IMG/VR virus record: IMGVR_UViG_3300025818_001787
Coordinates: 1-36,561 of that record
Length of the DNA: 36,561 nt
From: a virus
Strand: one strand, 5' to 3'
A model generated the notes under the pieces. That model made no database searches and was not told the DNA's origin. It saw nothing but the letters and a program-made list of their open reading frames with translations. Both the position numbers and the translations under genes were made by a program. This document shows positions 28,766-35,313 of this stretch, one piece after another (position 1 is the stretch's first letter; the number at the start of each line of letters is the position of its first letter).

Positions 28766-29412
28766 TACCCACCGTCATAGTTTCCAAATGCCCAATATCT
28801 TTCTTGACACCACCAACAAGTCTTACATGGAACTATATCATCCCCACAACAACTAACAGTAAGTAATGATAGGGGTTCAATACCTAGTTCTTTGTATTGT
28901 GATGCAACATATTTTTTATCAACATCAACGAATGGTAGCGATAACGGATATTGTTCACGATATTTTACAAAATCCTCTTGTGGAATAGAGCCTTTATTGA
29001 GTGGTCTTGCGCTGTGTGGCATCCCTTGAGTAGCACCAATGATAAACACATCGACACCAAATCTACGACGAATATATTCAACACCGTCCCATAAATATTG
29101 TCGAGTTCCTTCATTATCTGCTGTTTTTCTAAAAGCGACAATGTGAGGATCATGTATGTTTACATTTGGACAATGGCTTCTAACATAGTCAACTACTTTG
29201 TCAACAGCTTCATAACTCTTTGCTATTTTTCTATTAAGATCGTATCCGTGGATGGGATATATATCGGGTAGCTTAGAAATCTTTGCAAGAGAATAAAGAA
29301 TAAGAGCTGAATCTGCCCCACCAGACAAATTCAGCCCTACTTTATTTACATGCTTTGGTAAATCATAAAAATAATCAAGCACGATTGTATTTTTAGTCTT
29401 TTTTGGACACAA
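28762..29412 (-). CDS. QueC-like PP-loop ATPase
   Basis: A 216-residue protein with the PP-loop LNLSGGADSALILYSLA (SGGADS at 30-35) and a C-terminal cysteine cluster (VSCCGDDIVPCKTCWWCQER; Cys188/189, 196, 199, 202). These are the zinc ligands of the 7-cyano-7-deazaguanine synthase QueC family. QueC makes preQ0, precursor of tRNA queuosine and of deazaguanine DNA bases in some phages. The DIYPIHGYDL middle is unusual, so another PP-loop ligase is possible. The frame begins at a TTG with no clear site and overlaps the preceding gene by 20 bases. No QueD, QueE or DpdA partner is in this window. Confidence 0.75.
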   Translation of the reverse strand: MCPKKTKNTIVLDYFYDLPKHVNKVGLNLSGGADSALILYSLAKISKLPDIYPIHGYDLNRKIAKSYEAVDKVVDYVRSHCPNVNIHDPHIVAFRKTADNEGTRQYLWDGVEYIRRRFGVDVFIIGATQGMPHSARPLNKGSIPQEDFVKYREQYPLSLPFVDVDKKYVASQYKELGIEPLSLLTVSCCGDDIVPCKTCWWCQERYWAFGNYDGGY

Positions 29413-29617
29413 AAGAGTACATCTCTTTTGCCTTTTCCATTAGTTCATCCATAGAATACATTTGATTGGCTTTGCCAAACTCTTCCATAGTTGCTTTGCC
29501 TTGCTCAAACATTTTCTCAGCAAATTCACGGTTCATATGATATTGCTGGTCCATATAGTCTTTGGCAATTTGTAGCATTTCTGCACGAATCTCAAAAGGG
29601 TTTTTATGCGCCATCAT
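29393..29617 (-). CDS. Small helical protein, 74 aa
   Basis: Starts (ATGATG) MMAHKNPFEIRAEMLQIAKD, with alternating amphipathic helices up to MEKAKEMYSFVSKKD. It overlaps the preceding small gene by four bases and the QueC-like gene by 20. Helical with regularly spaced methionine and alanine, no cysteines. This and the next small protein look phasin-like, i.e. amphipathic coat proteins, but the match is only in general character. Confidence 0.7.
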   Translation of the reverse strand: MMAHKNPFEIRAEMLQIAKDYMDQQYHMNREFAEKMFEQGKATMEEFGKANQMYSMDELMEKAKEMYSFVSKKD

Positions 29618-29820
29618 TTGATCATCTTTGCCATTGCATCACCAACAGCATTTGCCCACGTGTTAGTGTGCATAAATGCGTCTTTGGTAAAAGATGTTTG
29701 TACTGTGATGAAATCATGCAGAGGTTTTGCAATTGTTTGATCTTTTACCCAAACGTCTACAAAACTTCTTTTTGCTCCTTGGATTGATTCAATCCACATA
29801 TTAATTGCATAAGGGTTCAT
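29614..29820 (-). CDS. Small helical protein, 68 aa, phasin-like
   Basis: Begins MNPYAINMWIESIQGAKRSFVDVWVKDQTIA, ending WANAVGDAMAKMIK. AGGAG lies ten bases before the ATG. Aromatic and amphipathic, similar in feel to the N-terminal part of phasins (QxxFxxxxW-type repeats) from alphaproteobacteria. It overlaps the next gene by four bases. A GC-rich hairpin lies 30-50 bases upstream. Confidence 0.65.
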   Translation of the reverse strand: MNPYAINMWIESIQGAKRSFVDVWVKDQTIAKPLHDFITVQTSFTKDAFMHTNTWANAVGDAMAKMIK

Positions 29821-29849
29821 TTTTTATTCTCCTGTGTTGTGTGTGACCT

Positions 29850-29870
29850 GAGGGGCCATTACAGCCCCTC
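29850..29870 (-). repeat. GC-rich hairpin in an intergenic gap
   Basis: GAGGGGC (29850-29856) pairs with GCCCCTC (29864-29870) around a seven-base loop, in the 66-base gap between two minus-strand genes. No T-run follows on either strand, so it is more likely an mRNA processing or stabilising structure than a terminator. Confidence 0.55.
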
Positions 29871-29886
29871 TGCTAAGACTTTTCTG

Positions 29887-30066
29887 TTAGCTTTTCAGCT
29901 TTGCGATTTGCATCATACATTCTTTAGCCTCTTTATGATAGCCAAGAGATGCAAGATGTGCTGCCGCTCTGCTATACCCAACAACTTCACACCATTTTTG
30001 AAATCCAGTATAAAGTTTTTGAGCAAATGAACGATGATCGATAGTTACTGATTCTGTATAAAACAT
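29887..30066 (-). CDS. Small hypothetical protein, 59 aa
   Basis: This frame reads MFYTESVTIDHRSFAQKLYT and ends EAKECMMQIAKLKS. Its ATG shares a base with the TAA of the DUF1127 gene (TAATG), with AAGGAT upstream inside that gene. The sequence is amphipathic and helical, with a DUF1127-neighbour character (KWCEVVGYSRAAAHLASLGY). It fills a gap that would otherwise be 200 bases long. Function unknown. Confidence 0.72.
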   Translation of the reverse strand: MFYTESVTIDHRSFAQKLYTGFQKWCEVVGYSRAAAHLASLGYHKEAKECMMQIAKLKS

Positions 30067-30290
30067 TAGACAAATCCTTTTAGGTTAGGGTTAAAAGGAG
30101 CGATAAGATGTGATTTTTTCATATCTGTATCTTGTCTAGCAATAGAATAGATATCACCTCTGTTAATACCAATATCGTTCAATTCTGCATCAGTTAGCCT
30201 ACGCAATTCATTTTCTGTTTGGCGAATGTCTTTGGCTAGTTGATAGTTGTTAATTAGCTTCAGTAAGAAGTTCTTTAGTGTCTGTGTCAT
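30066..30290 (-). CDS. DUF1127 protein
   Basis: A 74-residue protein whose centre, ENELRRLTDAELNDIGINRG followed by DIYSIARQ, is the DUF1127 core (RxLxxLxDxELxDIGLxRxxI). The family is abundant in alphaproteobacteria, where some members are small RNA-binding or phosphate- and carbon-responsive regulators. GAGGAAA lies ten bases before the ATG. Its start lies within the last codons of Hsp20, so the two are coupled. A host-derived regulator is likely; its target in the phage cycle is unknown. Confidence 0.85.
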   Translation of the reverse strand: MTQTLKNFLLKLINNYQLAKDIRQTENELRRLTDAELNDIGINRGDIYSIARQDTDMKKSHLIAPFNPNLKGFV

Positions 30291-30714
30291 TTGTTATTTC
30301 CTCGTAATGACCGATTTCGATTTTACGAGGACGCAGTTCTTCTGGGACTTCATATTTCAATTCGATTGACAATACTCCGTCCACTAAGTCTGCTCCGTTT
30401 ACTTTTACGTGTTCGGACAGCCTAAAGGTGCGTTTGAACTTCTTAGTGGAAATACCACGGTGAATGTATTCACGACCTTTACTTACATGTTCACCTGTAA
30501 CCGTTAGTGTGCGATCCTTGACTTCAATGTTAAGTTCGTCTTTTGTAAATCCAGCTACAGCAAGTTCGATAAGGTAATCTGTATCACCTGTTCTTAGAAT
30601 GTTGTGGGGTGGATAGTTATCGGATGAGTGTTTTGCAACATAGTCAAGTTCATTTAGTAGATGATCGAATCCTACGAAAGATGAACGTGGAAATAGTGAT
30701 TGTACGCCTGTCAT
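30250..30714 (-). CDS. Small heat-shock protein Hsp20
   Basis: A 154-residue alpha-crystallin-type chaperone. The N-terminal region MTGVQSLFPRSSFVGFDHLL is followed by NILRTGDTDYLIELAVAGFT (first strands of the domain), then GREYIHRGISTKKFKRTFRL and NGADLVDGVLSIELKYEVPE (closing GxLxIxLxxxxPE-type strand). Small Hsp20 proteins bind unfolded protein without ATP. They are frequent in T4-like marine phages, where they probably aid capsid or host-protein handling. AAGGAG precedes the ATG by eight bases. It lies behind tandem early and late promoters. Confidence 0.92.
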   Translation of the reverse strand: MTGVQSLFPRSSFVGFDHLLNELDYVAKHSSDNYPPHNILRTGDTDYLIELAVAGFTKDELNIEVKDRTLTVTGEHVSKGREYIHRGISTKKFKRTFRLSEHVKVNGADLVDGVLSIELKYEVPEELRPRKIEIGHYEEITNDTDTKELLTEAN

Positions 30715-30774
30715 GTTTATCTCCTTTATACAAGCAAGATTAAAGTGCAACCAGACCATTCTGCATTGCACTAT

Positions 30775-30782
30775 TATTTATA
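30775..30782 (-). promoter_or_regulatory. T4-type late promoter for hsp20
   Basis: An exact TATAAATA on the minus strand, 60-68 bases upstream of the hsp20 ATG, downstream of a sigma70 promoter. In T4 such sites are recognised by gp55. Confidence 0.6.
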
Positions 30783-30788
30783 AAGTTT

Positions 30789-30817
30789 AATATAGTATAT
30801 GTTATGCTAAATGTCAA
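30789..30817 (-). promoter_or_regulatory. Early sigma70-type promoter for hsp20
   Basis: On the minus strand TTGACA at 30817-30812, 17 bases, TATATT at 30794-30789. Together with the late element just downstream it would give hsp20 both early and late expression. Confidence 0.75.
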
Positions 30818-30835
30818 TACCTAATATGCAAAATA

Positions 30836-31357
30836 TTAAGACCAACCAAAAGAAAATCCAACTCGTGAACTATCAGGGAGTGCCACATGATATATGCCTG
30901 TTGGGACATATACAAAGTCACCTTGAGTTAATCTTCGAGAAAATGTTGACTTGGTAGTATATGATTGTGTCTCATCGCTGTAATCACAACCGTTCTCGAA
31001 TATCTTCCATGGCATTGATCCTTGAATCATCACGAAGAAAACTTCCATACCATCTTTGTGTGGTGGAGATGCGATTGCATTGGGACTAAAACCTGCATAG
31101 CAATGGCAAGAGATGTTGATCTTATTAAGAACCTTTGCCAGTTCAGTTGAAATCATTTTAACTATAGGAAAATCATTTCTGTCAACGTTCACAAAAATCT
31201 TGTGGGGGTCTCTTGCCCTTTTGTTTCCATTTAAAAACGACTGGTCAAAGTATGGTACGATTTGGTTCCAATCAGGGAAAGCTTCACTCGGCAAATCTAA
31301 CTTACCATGAAAAGCTTTCCTGCTTGCTATAGCTTCTGATAACCCCTCAGGTATCAT
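30836..31357 (-). CDS. Cupin/JmjC-like oxygenase
   Basis: A 173-residue protein with ASPPHKDGMEVFFVMIQGSM (H-x-D metal pair and strand), PWKIFENG, and LTQGDFVYVPTGIYHVALPD with closing RVGFSFGW. The distal histidine and surrounding YVPxGxYH are the signature of cupin_4/JmjC-type 2OG oxygenases, such as ribosomal-protein hydroxylases. The ATG overlaps the RegA stop (TAATG). Substrate unknown; a translation or nucleotide target is possible. It is another of the jelly-roll oxygenase-like genes of the window. Confidence 0.75.
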   Translation of the reverse strand: MIPEGLSEAIASRKAFHGKLDLPSEAFPDWNQIVPYFDQSFLNGNKRARDPHKIFVNVDRNDFPIVKMISTELAKVLNKINISCHCYAGFSPNAIASPPHKDGMEVFFVMIQGSMPWKIFENGCDYSDETQSYTTKSTFSRRLTQGDFVYVPTGIYHVALPDSSRVGFSFGWS

Positions 31358-31767
31358 TACTTGTTTCCGATATTATACTTTGGACAAAGTTCCCAATCGT
31401 GCTTTTCTTTATATGGAATGATCTTGATCATACGCAACGGTGCACAGGGAAACTCGTTAGATTCTACTGTCCAATCCAACAATCCCCAATCACTTAATAG
31501 TGTAGCGATTGTATTTCTACGCTCGATATCAGTCTGTTCTAGATTTGCTTTCTTTCCATCAAGCATGAACAACTCTTTGAAGTGTACGATAAAGTACCGT
31601 CCCTGCTTGTGTAGAATATGACAAGATTGATATAGTTTCTTGTCTTTGCGTGATGCAACACCAATGCGTGTTAACGTTTCTCTTATCTTTAAAAAATCAT
31701 CTGGTTCATTCAAAGTTACTTCTAACATGTCCGCTGGGGACCATTCAATAATGCTATTCTCTTCCAC
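31357..31767 (-). CDS. regA: Translational repressor RegA
   Basis: MLEVTLNEPDDFLKIRETLT, followed by RIGVASRKDKKLYQSCHILH and YFIVHFKELFMLDG, is close to T4 RegA (MIEITLKKPEDFLKVKETLT...). RegA binds the start regions of early phage mRNAs and blocks ribosomes. The frame opens at a GTG (31767) 13 residues before that methionine, with AAGGTGAG six bases upstream, giving 136 residues against 122 in T4. An ATG start at 31728 has no such site. It overlaps gp62 by 14 bases, as expected for the T4 gene order 62-regA. Confidence 0.93.
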   Translation of the reverse strand: MEENSIIEWSPADMLEVTLNEPDDFLKIRETLTRIGVASRKDKKLYQSCHILHKQGRYFIVHFKELFMLDGKKANLEQTDIERRNTIATLLSDWGLLDWTVESNEFPCAPLRMIKIIPYKEKHDWELCPKYNIGNK

Positions 31768-32131
31768 CTTTACTCACCTTCTTTTTTATTATAGTTATTT
31801 GTTCAGGTGATAGAAGGGATAATACTTGTCTAGCTTTCTCATTGCTATAGCCATAGTATTGCTTAACCACTTCAATATCACTTTCAGTCTCAGGTTTCAT
31901 CCATTTCGAAAAACGTTTCCGCTTTCGAATGATATTTATAAGAAAGTGATATTGGAGTTTATTGTCTAGGTGGTGATACTGGTTCATCACATTTGCAAGA
32001 ACAGCAGTGTCATTAAAGTAACTTAGTGACCGATTTACCATAAAGCTGTCATATGCTTTCTCAGTCACATCGTCAATCATAATATCTTTTTTAGTATCGT
32101 TGATACTAGTCACATATTGAAATGGGTTCAT
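31754..32131 (-). CDS. 62: Clamp-loader small subunit gp62
   Basis: Begins MNPFQYVTSINDTKKDIMID, with YDSFMVNRSLSYFNDTAVLA, the hallmark of T4-like gp62, and a basic C-terminal half (NIIRKRKRFSKWMK). It joins four gp44 subunits to load the sliding clamp. The 125-residue length is shorter than T4 gp62 (187) but usual for marine T4-like phages as I recall. The ATG overlaps the glutaredoxin stop (TAATG). In T4 it follows gene 44 directly; here four genes separate the two. Confidence 0.88.
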   Translation of the reverse strand: MNPFQYVTSINDTKKDIMIDDVTEKAYDSFMVNRSLSYFNDTAVLANVMNQYHHLDNKLQYHFLINIIRKRKRFSKWMKPETESDIEVVKQYYGYSNEKARQVLSLLSPEQITIIKKKVSKGGRE

Positions 32132-32421
32132 TATATACCTTGTTCTACACCACTGTCTTGCCATGGCCAGCTATCCATAGCTTCAGTGATTAGTTTATAA
32201 AGTTCATCTGATGTATAGTCTTGAGTATTCTTTTTGTTTAAATGTTTATCGTATGCATACAACTGAGGTACAGTACGATGTCCACGTTCCTTCATGAACG
32301 CTAATGCCTTGGGGTCTTCTTGAATGTTAATAGTATAATAGTTTAAGCCAGTCCTGTCAAGTTTCTCTTTCATAATTTCGCAATAAGTGCATCTTGGCTG
32401 TGTGTATAAAACTATTGACAT
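32131..32421 (-). CDS. Glutaredoxin
   Basis: A 96-residue thioredoxin fold with the redox site RCTYCEIMK (C11-x-x-C14), the cis-proline loop RTVPQLYAY (P52), and a GxxYYTINIQ strand after the first helix. It reduces disulphides or feeds ribonucleotide reductase, like T4 NrdC. The ATG overlaps the previous stop (TAATG). It is the last gene of the inserted cassette, next to a flavin halogenase group, and may keep a thiol or flavin partner reduced, though a role with ribonucleotide reductase is more usual. Confidence 0.93.
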   Translation of the reverse strand: MSIVLYTQPRCTYCEIMKEKLDRTGLNYYTINIQEDPKALAFMKERGHRTVPQLYAYDKHLNKKNTQDYTSDELYKLITEAMDSWPWQDSGVEQGI

Positions 32422-33014
32422 TACACTTCTCCTAACTTATTTAAAAAAGATTTATCTAATTCTTTATCGGGTTGCCAAGCATTAAAGTAATGAATATTTT
32501 GTAATATACCTTTAAATACTTGATTGTATTTATTATGAACATCATACCCATACCACCGTTTTCCGTATTTTGATCCAAAGTCATATTTCTTTTCATTATT
32601 AACAGCATCAGAATGTCTAGTAAAAAACATAGTGTCAATACCATCACTTCTTAATATAGGTACTAAATGTTTACTGTACATATAGTGCTCGTGTTTGATA
32701 AACTTAAGACTCAATGGATTATTTTTTCGATCAACAGTATACATTCTAACATAGAACCTCGCAACATTTTTAGGCAACTTAGTATATTGAGTTAGAAAAA
32801 ATCCATAAAAAGGCTCATCATCTTTCAACCACAATATAGAATACTTAAAAGACAATCTAGTCAGTTGTTCATATGTATATGGATCGTCAATCAAGCGATC
32901 TACATTTTGATTATCGGTAACAACTCTTAATATAAAATCTTGAAGATAATCATCTTTTGGGTTATCAGTAATATATAACTTATAATCAGAATGTTCTTGT
33001 GCTATTAAACGCAT
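32421..33014 (-). CDS. Unknown protein in the halogenase cassette, possibly GNAT-like
   Basis: A 197-residue protein. DEPFYGFFLTQYTKLPKNVA, then RFYVRMYTVDRKNNPLSLKF and GIDTMFFTRHSDAVNNEKKY, suggest a beta-sheet with an R-F-x-V-R-M strand followed by a helix, reminiscent of GNAT acyltransferases. I cannot identify the acetyl-CoA loop, so this is weak. The N-terminal half has a helical DYLQDFILRVVTDN segment. It overlaps the mini-ANL gene by ten bases and the glutaredoxin start by one. It travels with the halogenase and so may act on the same product. Confidence 0.65.
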   Translation of the reverse strand: MRLIAQEHSDYKLYITDNPKDDYLQDFILRVVTDNQNVDRLIDDPYTYEQLTRLSFKYSILWLKDDEPFYGFFLTQYTKLPKNVARFYVRMYTVDRKNNPLSLKFIKHEHYMYSKHLVPILRSDGIDTMFFTRHSDAVNNEKKYDFGSKYGKRWYGYDVHNKYNQVFKGILQNIHYFNAWQPDKELDKSFLNKLGEV

Positions 33015-33652
33015 TTATATATCTTCTCGACAATCTCAAACCCAGTAGCGGTTTCTCTAATAACATCATCACTAACCCACCAATCTTGTTGATGATTCCA
33101 TTTAACATGAAGTTTACTATCTACTATTTTTATATCTACGCTTGGTGTTACATGATCCCATCTGTAGTGATTGTCAGCTTCTGTGAAAGCAACAATAGGT
33201 GGTGTCTTTGTGCTACCATAAACACTGTAAACTTCTTTTGCACCTGCCATTCTTAAAAACGCTAAAGAGGTGATTGGCGTAAGATCAGTACCAACTAGAA
33301 GTTGTTCGCATTCTGAGAAGTCTATGTCATCAACCTCTATTCTGTTATATATGCACGGAAACATAAGAGTATGAGTAGGCTTGATAGTATTCATTGTCTT
33401 GACATAGTTCTTTGCGCTTGTCTTTATATACAAGTCACAATCAGAAAGCATAGAAGGAAACACTGCCATTTCTGTAAAGGCAATACTATCAGGACTGTAT
33501 AGACTTAGTAGTATGCTATTTGACTTTAATCCAAAGAACCCTGTGTTGAACTCACTTATTCTACTAGGTCTTTGTTCTAGTGCATTGATAACTGCACTTC
33601 TGTAAACATCGTTGTCACTTTCAATCCAAGGTACATCATCAATGTAAATCAT
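33005..33652 (-). CDS. Miniature ANL (adenylation)-like protein
   Basis: A 215-residue protein laid out like the middle of an ANL-superfamily (acyl-CoA synthetase/adenylation) enzyme. EFNTGFFGLKSNSILLS (35-51) stands where the STGTTGxPK P-loop (motif A3) belongs. KNYVKTMNTIKPTHTLMFPC is the usual helix-to-'vP' stretch. YSVYGSTKTPP (motif A5, YGxTE) lies at 142-152, and WWVSDDVI (A7, TGD) and TGFEIVEKI (A8 region) follow. It stops at the hinge, so the C-terminal lid with the catalytic lysine is missing, and A3 is degenerate. It may bind a substrate or carry out adenylation with another partner. It starts in an ATGA overlap with the halogenase gene. Confidence 0.7.
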   Translation of the reverse strand: MIYIDDVPWIESDNDVYRSAVINALEQRPSRISEFNTGFFGLKSNSILLSLYSPDSIAFTEMAVFPSMLSDCDLYIKTSAKNYVKTMNTIKPTHTLMFPCIYNRIEVDDIDFSECEQLLVGTDLTPITSLAFLRMAGAKEVYSVYGSTKTPPIVAFTEADNHYRWDHVTPSVDIKIVDSKLHVKWNHQQDWWVSDDVIRETATGFEIVEKIYKCV

Positions 33653-35313
33653 CTCTCAGCCAATGCTTGTTGCAATACCTCTTCATGTGTAGCACCATTA
33701 TGTAATCTTTCTCTAGACCAATCATATATATGCGGCAAATATTCAGCCAATGCTTTACCCTTTGATCTTATATAGTTAAAGTCAATGTCAGCAAGTGGTA
33801 GTAGCTTTTCATCAATGTTTAGGGTACATAGATCATCGTCCCATCTGTCCAAGTAATGTTGTTGCTGCGCCCACTGATAGTCTAAGAATATATTACGACC
33901 CAAGTAACCCCTTGGTGCTCTATATTCATGCCAGTTCATTTCTGTATGCTTAAACAACTTACCCCATGCACATGCCTTTCTCCACATAGGATTATCTTGT
34001 CTTTTACTTAATGTGAAGTGACACGCAATAAAATCGCTAATCTGATTTTCTAGTTTCTGCACTTGTCTACTGTAAGCTTTCTTGGCACTTTTTGTAATGG
34101 TTCTGCCTTTGTATTTTGTGATAGCTTTATCTAACATCTCCATACAACTTTGAGCAACGTAAATGCTATTAGCTTCCATTGGATCAATAAAGCCTTGACC
34201 CATACCAACACCAACAACGTTCTTTATCCAAGCATCTTTATAATACCCTTGTTCCCAATGTAGCATTCTAGGTTCACGAATAAACTCATAACCATCCCAA
34301 TACTTGATAAACCTTTCACGTGCGTCATCAGGATCTTCACTATTGATGTCAAAGATATAACCCGATCCCATTCTGCTGTATAAAGATATAATAAAGTTCC
34401 ACCCATTTGCTTGTGCATAGCTTTGTGTATAGGGTTTCATTTCTTTGTAGGGATCATTGTATTTAACAGGTGCAACCCATGCAGATTGGCATGGTAGTTG
34501 ATCTATACCAATCCATGGAGTATCCATGGTTTTCATTAGGACTCTGTTAAAGCCTGTGCAATCCACATATAGATCAGCAGAGAACGATCTACCATCTCTT
34601 AAGATAAGACTTGTTATATTACCTTCTTCGTCTTTACTGATATCTTCGACATGACCTTCAACCCACTCTACACCTGATGGTAGCGCAACCATATCTCTGA
34701 TCATGACTGGAAAACGCTCTGCATCAACATGCCATGCGTAACTCTTCCAATCACCCAGAGAAAGATTATCTTCCATATCATATGGGGATTTGTTAGCCAT
34801 GGCAGGAAAGTATTGTTCTGTGCAGTATTCAGATACTTCCCACCAGTTATATTTACCCTGTCTAACTAACTCAAGCCAATAGTCAAAGCTTTTATGGTCA
34901 ACACCAAACCTACCATCATTATCATAAAAGAAATCATCATCCTTGAGTTTATGATAAAAACTGTTCTTGAACACCTTATCTCTCATAGTAAAACTAAAAG
35001 AATAGAACTGTTGTTCGTATAGGGGTGCGTTCCAATGATTGGTCACATGAGGTTTTGGTAAGTCGCTATTCCAACCAACAAAATGGTTGCCTAGTTTGTA
35101 AATACCATGAGTGTTTTTCATCCATGTCTTTTCATCAATATCTAACCAACTCAACAAATCTCCAAGTTGAGGAATGGTGGACTCACCGACCCCCAATATA
35201 GGAACATATGGGGATTCAATTAATGTAATATTGATTTCTGGATGTCTCTTTTTCAAGAGGGCAGCGGTGAACCATCCGATTACACCACCACCTAACACTA
35301 CTATGTTTTTCAT
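33649..35313 (-). CDS. Flavin-dependent tryptophan-halogenase-like enzyme
   Basis: A 554-residue FAD enzyme. GGGVIG (8-13) is the GxGxxG dinucleotide loop, GVGESTIPQL (41-50) is the FAD-binding conserved block of PrnA/RebH-type halogenases, and HGIYKLGNHFVGW holds K73 at the catalytic-lysine position (K79 of PrnA). DPMEANSIY (377-385) contains E380, equivalent to the catalytic glutamate. The WxWxIP motif that prevents monooxygenation in classical members is changed here (GWNFIIS, 304-310). The closest described type is the marine cyanophage halogenase VirX1. It would need FADH2 from a reductase and make HOX for halogenating an indole or other ring. The gene is coupled (ATGA) to gp44 before it and to the mini-ANL gene after it. 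Confidence 0.9.
   Translation of the reverse strand: MKNIVVLGGGVIGWFTAALLKKRHPEINITLIESPYVPILGVGESTIPQLGDLLSWLDIDEKTWMKNTHGIYKLGNHFVGWNSDLPKPHVTNHWNAPLYEQQFYSFSFTMRDKVFKNSFYHKLKDDDFFYDNDGRFGVDHKSFDYWLELVRQGKYNWWEVSEYCTEQYFPAMANKSPYDMEDNLSLGDWKSYAWHVDAERFPVMIRDMVALPSGVEWVEGHVEDISKDEEGNITSLILRDGRSFSADLYVDCTGFNRVLMKTMDTPWIGIDQLPCQSAWVAPVKYNDPYKEMKPYTQSYAQANGWNFIISLYSRMGSGYIFDINSEDPDDARERFIKYWDGYEFIREPRMLHWEQGYYKDAWIKNVVGVGMGQGFIDPMEANSIYVAQSCMEMLDKAITKYKGRTITKSAKKAYSRQVQKLENQISDFIACHFTLSKRQDNPMWRKACAWGKLFKHTEMNWHEYRAPRGYLGRNIFLDYQWAQQQHYLDRWDDDLCTLNIDEKLLPLADIDFNYIRSKGKALAEYLPHIYDWSRERLHNGATHEEVLQQALAER

Noticed and set aside
29850-29870. GAGGGGC/GCCCCTC hairpin as a terminator.
   Set aside because: Neither strand has a following T-run.
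31933-31940. Exact TATAAATA on the minus strand inside gp62.
   Set aside because: It falls within the coding sequence of a conserved helix and no typical late gene follows; chance in an AT-rich genome is likely.
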